This document shows, piece after piece, positions 46,201-53,024 of a DNA stretch of 64,000 nucleotides. How positions within the stretch are numbered: the stretch's first letter is position 1; every line of letters begins with the position of its first letter. The position numbers and the translations under genes were made by a program. A model generated the notes under the pieces. That model ran no database searches. It was not told the DNA's origin and saw nothing but the letters and a program-made list of their open reading frames with translations. This stretch comes from a virus. The stretch covers positions 313,931-377,930 of the IMG/VR virus record IMGVR_UViG_3300032770_000001. The stretch is one strand, 5' to 3'.

Positions 46201-47764
46201 CCATCGCTTGACGACTGAGGTTAAACGCATACTGCCAGCCAAGGCGGACACCGCGAGGGCCGTACTTGAATTCGTTGATGAGAACGTAAACGTTACGTCT
46301 CGGCTGAACGATCTCGTTCTTGTCGATCAGCATCTTCTCGGTCACGAAGTTGGCACCATACTTTGCGTTGAAACGACGGGCAATTGCACGCCATCCCGAA
46401 CCGTGACCATAGCCACGATATTGGAGCATCTTGTAGGCATCGAGACCCATACGCAGCACCTTCGGACGCTCATTCAGAAGCAGGTCTTCGTGATGTGCAA
46501 GTTCGTGTGCAACCACACGAGGCAGGAGTTTGTCATTACCGACCATGTCGCTCTGAATTGAAATTGTAGTGTTCTCATCAGCGTAGACCTGACCGTTCGC
46601 ATCCTGCCCATACCGCCAGTGACAGTCACCACCAGTGGGCTCAGCGGCACGATTGACAATCTTGATCGTTGGACGCGGTAGACCCGGCGATAGCACCGCC
46701 ATCATCTCGGTGACAACGTTCTGCACTTTGCCATAGGGGTCTTCTTCGGCTGCCAATTTCGGTGACTTGGAAGCGTGCATTCCCATTGCACGTTCAAGCT
46801 GCACGACTTCCTGCGTCTCACTCTTACGAGACAAGGCGACTTCACGCACCATGAAACTGATGCCCTTCAAGCCGTCGAGACCTTCATATTTTTGCGAGAC
46901 ATCCGGCTTGACATACGCCAACGTGATGTGTGGTTGATAATCCGGGAAGTTATCCGGGCGATTGCCGATTTCGGCATCGATCTTTTCTTTGAGTGTTTTG
47001 AGTCCGGAACCTACAACCTCGATCACAATCGGGGCGGTACCTTCCGACGCTTCGGACGGAGTGAACACGTGGAGCTTGCCGAACGTGACTGGAAACGGAG
47101 TCACGCCCTGAACCGCACGACGGAGTCCTTCGGCGTCCTCATCCACACCGTACTTAAGTGTGATGTGCGCCTGCATCTCACGTCCCTTGCCTGCTAAGTC
47201 TTCATCTGGAATCAGAGCCTTGCTGAACTGCTCCAGCTTCCCGGCGATATTGTCCGGAACATTGACCTGTGTCGATGCGTTGGAATACGCAGCGAACTTC
47301 GGTGTGCGGAACGTCTTCGCCTGCGACATGGGCACCATCACCGATACGCGGGGGTAGCCCATGTCGCGAAGCACAGCAAAGCGGTGCCGACCATTGGTAA
47401 AGCTTACGCCGCCACGGTCATCGTAATCGTTATAGGAAATCAGCGGGGCTTCAATCGGAGTGCCGGGGTTGTCCTTGAGCCATTTCTGGAACCGCTCGTA
47501 ACGTCCGTGGATGGCATTCTCGGTGCCGCCCGGTCCGACGTAGAATCCGGGCGGATCGCTTGCCTTCCACTCCGCATCAAGTTTTGCGGTATCAACGTTG
47601 ACTAGGACGTAGTCTTTACTGCCCCGCATGTGGGACGGGCGGGTGAACTTAATTGGCGGCAGGTCAGCGGGATTTCCGCTTGGCTTTGAGGGCTGCGATG
47701 GCGTAGCGTGATTTTCTTCCGGCGTATCTGACGCGGCGGTGATTTTTTGCAGAAGTGGATTCAT
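43295..47764 (-). CDS. Polyvalent protein: ParB-like, 2H phosphoesterase, zincin and three ART-like modules
   Basis: 1489 residues from the ATG at 47764 (AAGGA upstream); the frame is open to 47851 but that start would lie deeper in the JAB gene. Modules: ParB/sulfiredoxin-like about 45-150 (NGRHRFAV at 124-131); 2H phosphoesterase 165-325 with two HxT motifs (AHITLKYG 199-206 and PHITLAYV 278-285); metallopeptidase 355-475 with HELAH (420-424) and a later GHGSGW (453-458); ART-like at 801 (YYHGSP), 1137 (RLYHATP) and 1240 (VYHGTT). KITAAS, KTGAK and KKTAAA linkers lie between modules. 2H enzymes cut cyclic or 2'-5' linkages, so anti-signalling activity is possible. Confidence 0.76.
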   Translation of the reverse strand: MNPLLQKITAASDTPEENHATPSQPSKPSGNPADLPPIKFTRPSHMRGSKDYVLVNVDTAKLDAEWKASDPPGFYVGPGGTENAIHGRYERFQKWLKDNPGTPIEAPLISYNDYDDRGGVSFTNGRHRFAVLRDMGYPRVSVMVPMSQAKTFRTPKFAAYSNASTQVNVPDNIAGKLEQFSKALIPDEDLAGKGREMQAHITLKYGVDEDAEGLRRAVQGVTPFPVTFGKLHVFTPSEASEGTAPIVIEVVGSGLKTLKEKIDAEIGNRPDNFPDYQPHITLAYVKPDVSQKYEGLDGLKGISFMVREVALSRKSETQEVVQLERAMGMHASKSPKLAAEEDPYGKVQNVVTEMMAVLSPGLPRPTIKIVNRAAEPTGGDCHWRYGQDANGQVYADENTTISIQSDMVGNDKLLPRVVAHELAHHEDLLLNERPKVLRMGLDAYKMLQYRGYGHGSGWRAIARRFNAKYGANFVTEKMLIDKNEIVQPRRNVYVLINEFKYGPRGVRLGWQYAFNLSRQAMDYLSKLNWEGGEYRLVQTDDPDFGRGKAKIGQFNGWNLARSKDVEEKLAKLWAEAPNADISKVGAEITDPEEKQHFQTYTEMREARVKEYAAFIELADEQRGAPEHAMLRIQHHPLGAGVYSFVVEHCGDLTHRMNERVAIINGSFGYGSVKEKTEKVLRVLENAYGFEREMQGNMRGNYGVQKDGKLKGKTLDEAIADFKAVSKRYAEAHAALRVYNRPQTLARDAAVSLGNWDFDGARSTLNMLKAMIDAGQEAWIAEASKGAPKGKTGAKFVDNTTYYHGSPSGELRGAAYGLHIGTFQAAKDALTARIGYPAQGEWDGTREYGKTLLMGKKSLAKHGIFPTGYSAGGQGTPLPDEDFYPGDWANKAKFSDGTQVAPTMKPDIFPVKIVGDMVNTPNDPRQDFKANSIMRGQITRGQARRGVYYKNVSEDEGSISAVVPDGSFIQKVGSKIAGAMWDKVKEFKNGKMLFYKDTVTIQVTPDSDVNNFSVEVRLWDTEGKMQDGSKGHAHVTHYPKKFVGYDPDLSRIGMLPITEDHSIVIPEAVWKDPNYPVKAPFTREQKEEAATKEYAYYMANYPWNKKANSKPYAEWTQEEKNRDWAERNKLPIENNRVRLYHATPSATAAIIDREGLRKGSFLAQDGATAMQQAGRDRGLKARGLVLYEAWVPLGTFHGSTWAQTIPDLTPEQLSLRRVNSKKTAAADAWEQLKQDWRAGIVYHGTTVDIARIIAKDGFRGLEFIEILNEVLSKYGKTIDQIPRKRQKALESLERSYSMEHHLVSTTPAGEVATRFAGQGGEVAAQIEAYVTGKWSTRDVKNSRISGEPAVVVARIKNFQGSHHQEQVENVIKGWERLMSEPSKVTNLSYTKEEAVQHSWQQYTNFLCKPEDLEYLGTLVGSDLEKLKQGPFLMTFDKSSSHKTPPLSDTRYDSGDYGEGLENNGYANIPERTHGVEGLPALETLIPEEFE

Positions 47765-48215
47765 CCCATTCCTTACGAACAACTTGCAGCGGTCTGACCG
47801 TAGGCCAATAGGCAATTCGGCAGACCTTCCGCTTGGTCTTTTTGCCCTCATTTAGGACTTCAATAGCACAGATACCCATGACCATCTCCTGACTGTCTTG
47901 GGAGTGTTCTAGGTCCGTGTCACCGAAGCGCGTGTCCTTACAATTCGGGTGCGTGTGAATCGTCCCTAAGAATGAATACCCGGCTTCTTTGGCGTCGTCC
48001 TCATGATCGTCAAGCTCCTGATCGTCGTAGGACAGCGTCTTCATGGACTGGGTAAAGTCCATAGGGATGAAAGCACAGATATATAGGGTATCACCGCGAA
48101 TCTCGCCCCACAAGGCTTCCATGTGTTCCAGCGGGAAAGCGTAGAGGGAGCGGCGGCGAAACTTCGCCTCTTCCTTCTTGTCTACTACTATTTTCATGAA
48201 GGGTGCGACCGACAC
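47664..48215 (-). CDS. JAB/MPN-like domain protein
   Basis: 183 residues from GTG 48215 (GGGGA upstream); ATG 48197 is possible. A JAB-like core is visible: LYAFPLEHMEALWGEI with a Glu, LYICAFIP, then FLGTIHTHPN, the HxHP of JAMM metalloproteases. The expected S-x-x-D after HxHP is replaced by RFGDTD, so the metal site is atypical and activity uncertain. The C-terminus is very basic and overlaps the next gene by 101 bases. Located among polyproteins, it could be a processing or deubiquitinase-like peptidase. Confidence 0.66.
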   Translation of the reverse strand: MSVAPFMKIVVDKKEEAKFRRRSLYAFPLEHMEALWGEIRGDTLYICAFIPMDFTQSMKTLSYDDQELDDHEDDAKEAGYSFLGTIHTHPNCKDTRFGDTDLEHSQDSQEMVMGICAIEVLNEGKKTKRKVCRIAYWPTVRPLQVVRKEWDESTSAKNHRRVRYAGRKSRYAIAALKAKRKSR

Positions 48216-48229
48216 GTTGTTTTCCCCGC

Positions 48230-49801
48230 TTACTTTTTGAGAGCTTCGACTTTGAGTTCCTGCGCTCGCTGATAAACCTTCGAGCGTACATCTGATGGAA
48301 GAACCGCTAAAGTATTGTACGGCTTTCCCGGCACGATCTCATCCATCGCCTGATGGACATACCCCATATCGCCTGTCGGTTGGTCCGGGAATTTGTAGCC
48401 TGCTCGCTCCCACATCTCACGGTAGTTATCGGCTTTCTTGGCGATAGCGCGAACTGCCTTGAAGAAGGGCTGAGACGAAGCGTACACGGGAACCCCACCA
48501 ATGTCGAGCGGCGGTTTCCCCTGCATCACCGGATCAGCGATAGCTTCGGCTGCGCACTTGACATCGTCCAATGTCAGTGAAGCTACCTTACCTGCGGAAC
48601 GGTCTTTCAAATTATCGGCAAGGGCGGCGGCGATCTCGAAGCGGAGGTCCTCGGAGGTACGTCCCTCAATGGCTTCCTGCAACTTCTCAAGCTGCTGCTC
48701 ACCTGCCTGTACGATTTGGTTCAGGTCGTTGAGCAACTTCAACTCTTGGGGAGTAAGTTTGCCCTTTTCGGGCTTGTAGAGGAGATCATGCGTGACCTCA
48801 GCCCATGCGTGCATCAGCACGGAGGCGACTTGAATTTCAACCTGCGTGTCGGCATAACGAAGTTCTTTTTTGCGGAGAGTTTCAGGACGCAACCGGACGA
48901 GGTAGTGGGTTGCAACGTAACCCAGCGTATCGCCCTCTTCTGGTTGACTCGATTCAGGAAAGTGTTTGGGCTCCCGCACCGAGACGAACAATTGATTGAT
49001 AATCGTCCCGACGTGGTCGCGGTCGGCAGGCATGTATAAAGCCACGCGACATCCGGCGAGATCGACGATGTCATCGTAAATTTCGCGGAAGCTCTGGTAG
49101 TGCTTTTTCTTATCCCGCTTGAACAGCTTCTTTTCAAGACGAGACGGACGCTTGGCACGCGAGGAAACGACGGCTTTGATGCCTGCCTCCTGTAATGCCT
49201 GATCGAGCTTGTCCTGCACGAGGCTAGCGCACTCCTGATAGAAGTCAACCTCGTGCTCATAGTTCTTCAAAAATGCTTCGATCACCGTGTATTTACGATC
49301 CGCATTCTGATCGGCGGTTTTGCGGGACTTAGGGTTTTGTAACAGTTCCGCAACAATCGAGGAAGTTTTCTGCTCATCCTGTTCTTCCTGATGCTCTTTC
49401 ACGATGTCGAACAGGTAGTCAAACTTGACCTCGGAGATATCCCCCAGATACTTTTCCGGTACATGCTCCAGATAGGTCTTTTCCGCCTCTTCGAGAGTGT
49501 CGAAACCGAGCAGAATTTTGTACTCGTCAAACTCGCCGGAATCATCGATTTGTTCGACAATATAGGCATATTCGGCATCTTTGTCCGGACCGATATAGAT
49601 ATCAACTTTCTCCTGATCGCCAACTCCAGTGGTGTCCGGGATGTAGCCGTAATCTGCTTTCATCTCAGTTTTGAAGGTCTTACCTTCAGGCGTGGTGCCG
49701 ACGCGGGTGCTTCCTGCGGGCCATTCAATGATGACCGGAAGTCCTTGAAATTCAGTGCTGTGCTCCTGCGGGAGCTTGTCGGCTGTGATCGATTTCATCA
49801 A
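48230..49801 (-). CDS. Inorganic-pyrophosphatase-like domain fused to RelA/SpoT-type synthetase
   Basis: 523 residues. Residues 8-135 match the phage InPase polyvalent domain: WPAGSTRVG, ADYGYIPDTTGVGDQEKVDI, then IYIGP and FDEYKILLGF. Residues 170-345 match the RelA/SpoT nucleotidyltransferase: SSRAKRPSRLEKK (R215, K217, S220), DLAGCRV (247-253), GYVATHY (294-300), VEIQVASVLMHAWAEVTH (321-338). All key ATP/GDP-site motifs appear intact. No hydrolase, TGS or ACT domain follows; the last 170 residues are helical. It may make (p)ppGpp or (p)ppApp, or pyrophosphorylate tRNA like toxSAS enzymes, while the InPase removes pyrophosphate. Confidence 0.82.
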   Translation of the reverse strand: MMKSITADKLPQEHSTEFQGLPVIIEWPAGSTRVGTTPEGKTFKTEMKADYGYIPDTTGVGDQEKVDIYIGPDKDAEYAYIVEQIDDSGEFDEYKILLGFDTLEEAEKTYLEHVPEKYLGDISEVKFDYLFDIVKEHQEEQDEQKTSSIVAELLQNPKSRKTADQNADRKYTVIEAFLKNYEHEVDFYQECASLVQDKLDQALQEAGIKAVVSSRAKRPSRLEKKLFKRDKKKHYQSFREIYDDIVDLAGCRVALYMPADRDHVGTIINQLFVSVREPKHFPESSQPEEGDTLGYVATHYLVRLRPETLRKKELRYADTQVEIQVASVLMHAWAEVTHDLLYKPEKGKLTPQELKLLNDLNQIVQAGEQQLEKLQEAIEGRTSEDLRFEIAAALADNLKDRSAGKVASLTLDDVKCAAEAIADPVMQGKPPLDIGGVPVYASSQPFFKAVRAIAKKADNYREMWERAGYKFPDQPTGDMGYVHQAMDEIVPGKPYNTLAVLPSDVRSKVYQRAQELKVEALKK

Positions 49802-50074
49802 AAATGCCTTATTTACTGGGGTTTTGTACGTTGGATGCTCGGAACTACTCCGAGGCTCCTACCTAAGGATACGAAAAGCGACCCGATTTCCTGCACCCTT
49901 TCTAAATAATTTCACGCGGGATTTCCACAGCAGGCGGTATTACTGATTGTGGTGAACTGCACTCCGAATGCAAAGGCCATTGCGCCACATTCGTCGAACT
50001 GCACAATTTCGGGGGCAGGCCACTTTAGCAACTACACGTTGCATTAGTAGTCCATCCATCTCGGAGGAAGCTTC
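49802..50074. other. Divergent intergenic region
   Basis: 273 bases between the leftward polyvalent block and the rightward metallophosphoesterase. It holds a perfect inverted repeat, CTCGGA (49838-49843) with TCCGAG (49849-49854), loop of five, possibly an operator. A GGAGGAAG ribosome-binding site precedes 50075. No consensus -35/-10 pair was found on either strand, so phage-specific promoters are likely. Confidence 0.45.
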
Positions 50075-51292
50075 TTGGCAAAGAAACAAGTTTCAAAGAA
50101 ACCCTCGAAACAAACTCTCATCGCTGAAGCACAACGTTTAGCAACACAGACTGACGAACTCACACGAGATTTTTTCCGCAACAAGAGTGAGTTCAAAGAC
50201 CAGTGGAACATTTACTGGCCGACCTTCCAAGCATTTCTGGCCGAAGCGAAGGTAGTCTCGAAAGTGGCTAAACCGTCGCCCGATAAGCAGATTGATCTTG
50301 AGATCGAGAAAGTCCGTGATCGCAAGTCGAACCTGAAGGACAAGTACGCAGCCGCAATTCATCGCGCAGAAAAAGCCGAAGAGACATTAAATCTCTTGCA
50401 AGACCTCCGCAGCAAGACTTCCCAGAATCTCACCATACTGCCAAAAGTTTCCAGTGGCACTGGAGAATCTGTCGCTGTCATGTGCGCCTCGGACTGGCAT
50501 ACTGAAGAAAACGTCAGCGGCGGGGACGTGGCCTATCTTAACGAATACAATTTGGAGATCGCCGACAAGCGCATCACCAAGTTCTTCCAAGGTCAGGTCC
50601 GTCTAGCCGACATCATGCGTCGTGACCAGAACATTCTCACGACTGTCCTGTTCCTCGGCGGCGATTTCATCACCAACACCATTCACGAAGATGCGGCAGA
50701 GAGCAACAACCTTTTGCCTGCCGACGCGATCTGGTGGGCTCAGGAACGCATTATCGCTGGCATCCGCTTCATTCTGGAGAACATGCCGAAGCAGGGTGAA
50801 CTCATCATCGTCTGTCACGGCGGAAACCACGGGCGCATGACTAAGAAACAGCGCCACGCAACGGAACTCGGCAACTCACTGGAGCAGTTGATGTACCGTG
50901 AAATCAAGCTGATTCTGGCTGACGAGAAACGCATTACGTGGCAGATCGCCGAGGGCTATCACACCTTTGTGAAGCTCTACGGCGGTGCTTACACGATTCG
51001 TTTCCACCATGGTCACAACATCAGCTACGGCGGCGGCATCGGCGGTATCACGATCCCGGTCAACAAAGCAATCGCTGGCTGGAATCAAGGCCATACCGTC
51101 AATCTTGACGTGTTCGGCCACTTCCACCAATACATCGACGCTGGCAACTTCGTTGCGAACGGCTCTCTGATTGGCTACAACGCATACGCTGTGGCGATCA
51201 AAGCGGCCTTCGAGAAGCCGACGCAAGCGTTCTTCCTCATCAACAAGAAATACAATTCGAAGACGATGGCTACGCCCATCTTCGTCGAATAA
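50075..51292 (+). CDS. Calcineurin-like metallophosphoesterase with N-terminal coiled coil
   Basis: 405 residues from TTG 50075, chosen for the strong GGAGGAAG seven bases upstream. Residues 70-115 are a charged coiled coil. Metal motifs follow in family order: ASDWH (138-142), LGGDF (194-198), CHGGNHGR (247-254), FHHGH near 320 and VFGHFH near 350. The family includes Mre11/SbcD nucleases and phosphodiesterases. It could act on DNA or cyclic nucleotides. It is the only rightward gene between two long leftward blocks. Confidence 0.78.
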   Translation: MAKKQVSKKPSKQTLIAEAQRLATQTDELTRDFFRNKSEFKDQWNIYWPTFQAFLAEAKVVSKVAKPSPDKQIDLEIEKVRDRKSNLKDKYAAAIHRAEKAEETLNLLQDLRSKTSQNLTILPKVSSGTGESVAVMCASDWHTEENVSGGDVAYLNEYNLEIADKRITKFFQGQVRLADIMRRDQNILTTVLFLGGDFITNTIHEDAAESNNLLPADAIWWAQERIIAGIRFILENMPKQGELIIVCHGGNHGRMTKKQRHATELGNSLEQLMYREIKLILADEKRITWQIAEGYHTFVKLYGGAYTIRFHHGHNISYGGGIGGITIPVNKAIAGWNQGHTVNLDVFGHFHQYIDAGNFVANGSLIGYNAYAVAIKAAFEKPTQAFFLINKKYNSKTMATPIFVE

Positions 51293-51952
51293 TCACTCTT
51301 CGCGGGGTGCTGCCTTGGAAACGGTCAGGTCTTTCTTGGACTTGACCGTTTTCTTTTCGTCTTCTTCGCGACGTTTCTTCATGTCAATGCACTCGCCGCA
51401 GGGACGCCCGCACTTCCAGTAGCCGTCCTTCGAGGGTTTGTAGTCTCCGTAATGTTTGCGCACGTTCTTGGCAAGATTGACGAGCGCCTCGTCAAAAGTG
51501 CTGCCGCCAGTATCCAGATCGATGTCGTGGGACGAAAGCTTAATCGTGGTCTTGTCCCAGTCCTTGTAGAACTCCTGATAGTATTTTTCGGACGTGGATC
51601 GAGCACCTGAAGCTGCAAACCCGTAGTAGACGGGGCCGAACTCCAGCCAGCACTCGACGTATTTGTTCTTGCTGCGATCATCATCGATACGACCATGACC
51701 ACCGGGCTTGTTGGTTTTGGTGTAGAAGATGTCCAGATTCTCTTCGATGGCGGCGACGGTGCAGTGACGCCAATAGCGATAACATTTACCGTCTGGATCA
51801 CGCTGAATCAGGTAGTGTTTCGCTTCGAGTTCGTCGGCTTCTGCCGGGGTGATTTCGCTGCGCTCCATGCGCTGTAGCTTTGGGTGCTCACGTAGGAACC
51901 AGAACGCATCGTATGCGTTAGCGATTTTGTGCCATTGTTTCTTCTTTGCCAT
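51293..51952 (-). CDS. Hypothetical protein with C-terminal zinc knuckle
   Basis: 219 residues from the ATG at 51952 (GGAG upstream); longer readings cross two other small genes. An aromatic and charged N-terminus (KKKQWHKIANAYDAFWF), a middle with LEFGPVYYGFAAS, and CGRPCGEC near the C-terminus, followed by a Lys/Glu tail. I do not recognise the family. Its stop abuts the stop of the convergent metallophosphoesterase gene, and it carries that gene's terminator within its coding sequence. Confidence 0.6.
   Translation of the reverse strand: MAKKKQWHKIANAYDAFWFLREHPKLQRMERSEITPAEADELEAKHYLIQRDPDGKCYRYWRHCTVAAIEENLDIFYTKTNKPGGHGRIDDDRSKNKYVECWLEFGPVYYGFAASGARSTSEKYYQEFYKDWDKTTIKLSSHDIDLDTGGSTFDEALVNLAKNVRKHYGDYKPSKDGYWKCGRPCGECIDMKKRREEDEKKTVKSKKDLTVSKAAPREE
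51320..51359 (+). terminator. Rho-independent terminator inside the convergent gene
   Basis: AACGGTCAGGTC (51320-51331) pairs with GACTTGACCGTT (51339-51350) with one G-T wobble, loop of about seven, followed by TTCTTTT. It should end transcription of the metallophosphoesterase, and the sequence also encodes residues of the leftward gene. Confidence 0.7.
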
Positions 51953-52070
51953 GTTTGATCTCCAGTTTAACATTGCGACGTTTGTTACGCCAGTATTGCT
52001 TTTTGCGGAATGGGCGAAGGTGCACCGCCCACTCCCCAGATTCTTTACGCTCAGGACGTTTGGCTGCCAT
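51918..52070 (-). CDS. Small basic protein
   Basis: 50 residues, start MAAKRPERKESGEW at 52070, with purine-rich AAGGCAAGGGA upstream. 17 of 50 residues are Lys or Arg, without cysteines. Overlaps both neighbours (35 bases downstream, 20 upstream). Probably nucleic-acid binding, perhaps ribosomal-protein-like, but too short to assign. Confidence 0.42.
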   Translation of the reverse strand: MAAKRPERKESGEWAVHLRPFRKKQYWRNKRRNVKLEIKHGKEETMAQNR

Positions 52071-52245
52071 TTCCCTTGCCTTTTCCTTTCTTCTTTTTGA
52101 TGCCACTGACTTTGCCCTTGCGAGCACGAGAGCCTTGACATGCGTTGCGGTAAACGTTCTTCTTGCGTGCCTCTTTGGGACGCATAGAACAGAAAATACA
52201 ACCGGGCTGATGACCATGACGATTAGCGTGTGCGTTTCCGGCCAT
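52051..52245 (-). CDS. Small basic protein with CxxC
   Basis: 64 residues (start MAGNAHANRHGHQP). CIFC near residue 16 together with an HxH and HGH stretch could bind one zinc. The C-terminus is poly-Lys/Gly (KKKKGKGKGNG). It starts four bases after the stop of the gene at 52249. Likely nucleic-acid binding; unassigned. Confidence 0.45.
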   Translation of the reverse strand: MAGNAHANRHGHQPGCIFCSMRPKEARKKNVYRNACQGSRARKGKVSGIKKKKGKGKGNGSQTS

Positions 52246-52248
52246 GGC

Positions 52249-52722
52249 TTAATCCCAGAGGTTGAAGTAGTATTCGTGAAAGAGCTTCATGCCCTCGTCG
52301 AATACCTTCTGATCTTCGTCGCGGTTGTCCCAATTGGACATCTCGTTGAGGCGGTGTGCTGCCTCAAACCCGGCGATCATTTTGTTGATGATGGTGTCCC
52401 AGTTTTTCTCGGCAATTTCGTGAGCTTCTTTGGTGGGATTGCCACAGGGCTTGATGTACTCCGGCCCTTCAGGGAAGCAGGCGAATGGAGTACCGATCTT
52501 AGTGTCGCGGAGGCGACGGAGAGCATCGGGCATCCAAGTGTTGAGGTACCAGTCGAGAGACCAGACATCGCGGTCAGCCCAGCCGCGAGAGCCGCGCTGG
52601 ATGAACCATTTGATCTCTTTGTAGATGCGACGGGGCGTGCTGAAGCGACCCCAGCGGAAAAAGCGATAGATTGCCCAGTACGCAGACACGTACCAAGCGT
52701 CTTTGGGTGTAGATGTAGCCAT
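52249..52722 (-). CDS. Conserved-looking phage hypothetical protein
   Basis: 157 residues. The segment IYKEIKWFIQRGSRGWADRD followed by VWSLDWYLNTWMPDALRRL resembles small proteins widespread in phages, but their function is not known to me. C-terminal half is acidic and helical. AGGAACC-like weak ribosome-binding site. A TATTGT element about 120 bases upstream may be its promoter. Confidence 0.6.
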   Translation of the reverse strand: MATSTPKDAWYVSAYWAIYRFFRWGRFSTPRRIYKEIKWFIQRGSRGWADRDVWSLDWYLNTWMPDALRRLRDTKIGTPFACFPEGPEYIKPCGNPTKEAHEIAEKNWDTIINKMIAGFEAAHRLNEMSNWDNRDEDQKVFDEGMKLFHEYYFNLWD

Positions 52723-52839
52723 GCAAGGAACCCTCCTCAGAGTTCACTAATGAAACTTTTGCATGGTTACCCCCTTTGAATGAGTGAGTTAGAAATGGTG
52801 AGGCAGGTGTCTTAGCTCTGTAATCCGCCTCTTCTCTCT

Positions 52840-52845
52840 ACAATA
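52840..52845 (-). promoter_or_regulatory. Possible -10 element upstream of the 52722 gene
   Basis: TATTGT on the minus strand within GTAGTATTGTAGAG, resembling the elements at 56366 and 59707. It would give a leader of about 110 bases. No -35 hexamer at 17 bases. Confidence 0.35.
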
Positions 52846-52878
52846 CTACCAGCTAGTCAGAAAATTTGGTTAATCGGC

Positions 52879-52913
52879 GAAAATAAAGGGGGCTTAGTGG
52901 TGAGCAGCCCCCT
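52879..52913 (-). terminator. Rho-independent terminator, leftward
   Basis: On the minus strand AGGGGGCT (52913-52906) pairs with AGCCCCCT (52894-52887), loop of 11, followed by TTATTTT. It ends the glycosyltransferase/pyruvyltransferase transcript. Confidence 0.75.
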
Positions 52914-53024
52914 CGTTTAGGTGACGCATACCGTGCCAGCCGGGTCATCCCGGAACCGGGTAGCCCTTCTGATGGCTTGCGGTAGCCAATATGAATAGTC
53001 TGTTGTTAAAGGTTTCAGTAGTTG

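Larger units (their letters stand above)
52723..53024. other. Intergenic region with terminator and unexplained GC-rich stretch
   Basis: 302 bases with no credible gene. It contains a leftward terminator (52879-52913), a possible leftward -10 (TATTGT, 52840-52845) and an unexplained GC-rich block at 52925-52990 with repeated CCGGGT and two copies of GGTAGCC. I tested this block for a tRNA cloverleaf by eye and found none. It could be a small structured RNA or a protein-binding site. Confidence 0.5.

Noticed and set aside
47765-47851. 29-residue extension of the 1489-residue polyvalent protein
   Set aside because: Sits inside the JAB gene in another frame and lacks a ribosome-binding site; the ATG at 47764 has AAGGA upstream.
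47664-48215. A fully canonical JAMM metalloprotease
   Set aside because: HTHP is present but the following S-x-x-D is not canonical, so I call it JAB-like only and do not claim activity.
51953-52201. N-terminal extension of the 51952 gene up to 52201
   Set aside because: The extension reads through two better-supported small genes in another frame; ATG 51952 has its own GGAG.
52925-53010. Possible tRNA gene on the minus strand
   Set aside because: A GGTTC-like piece exists, but no acceptor stem, anticodon arm or CCA-compatible end could be folded. No tRNA was found anywhere in the window by eye.
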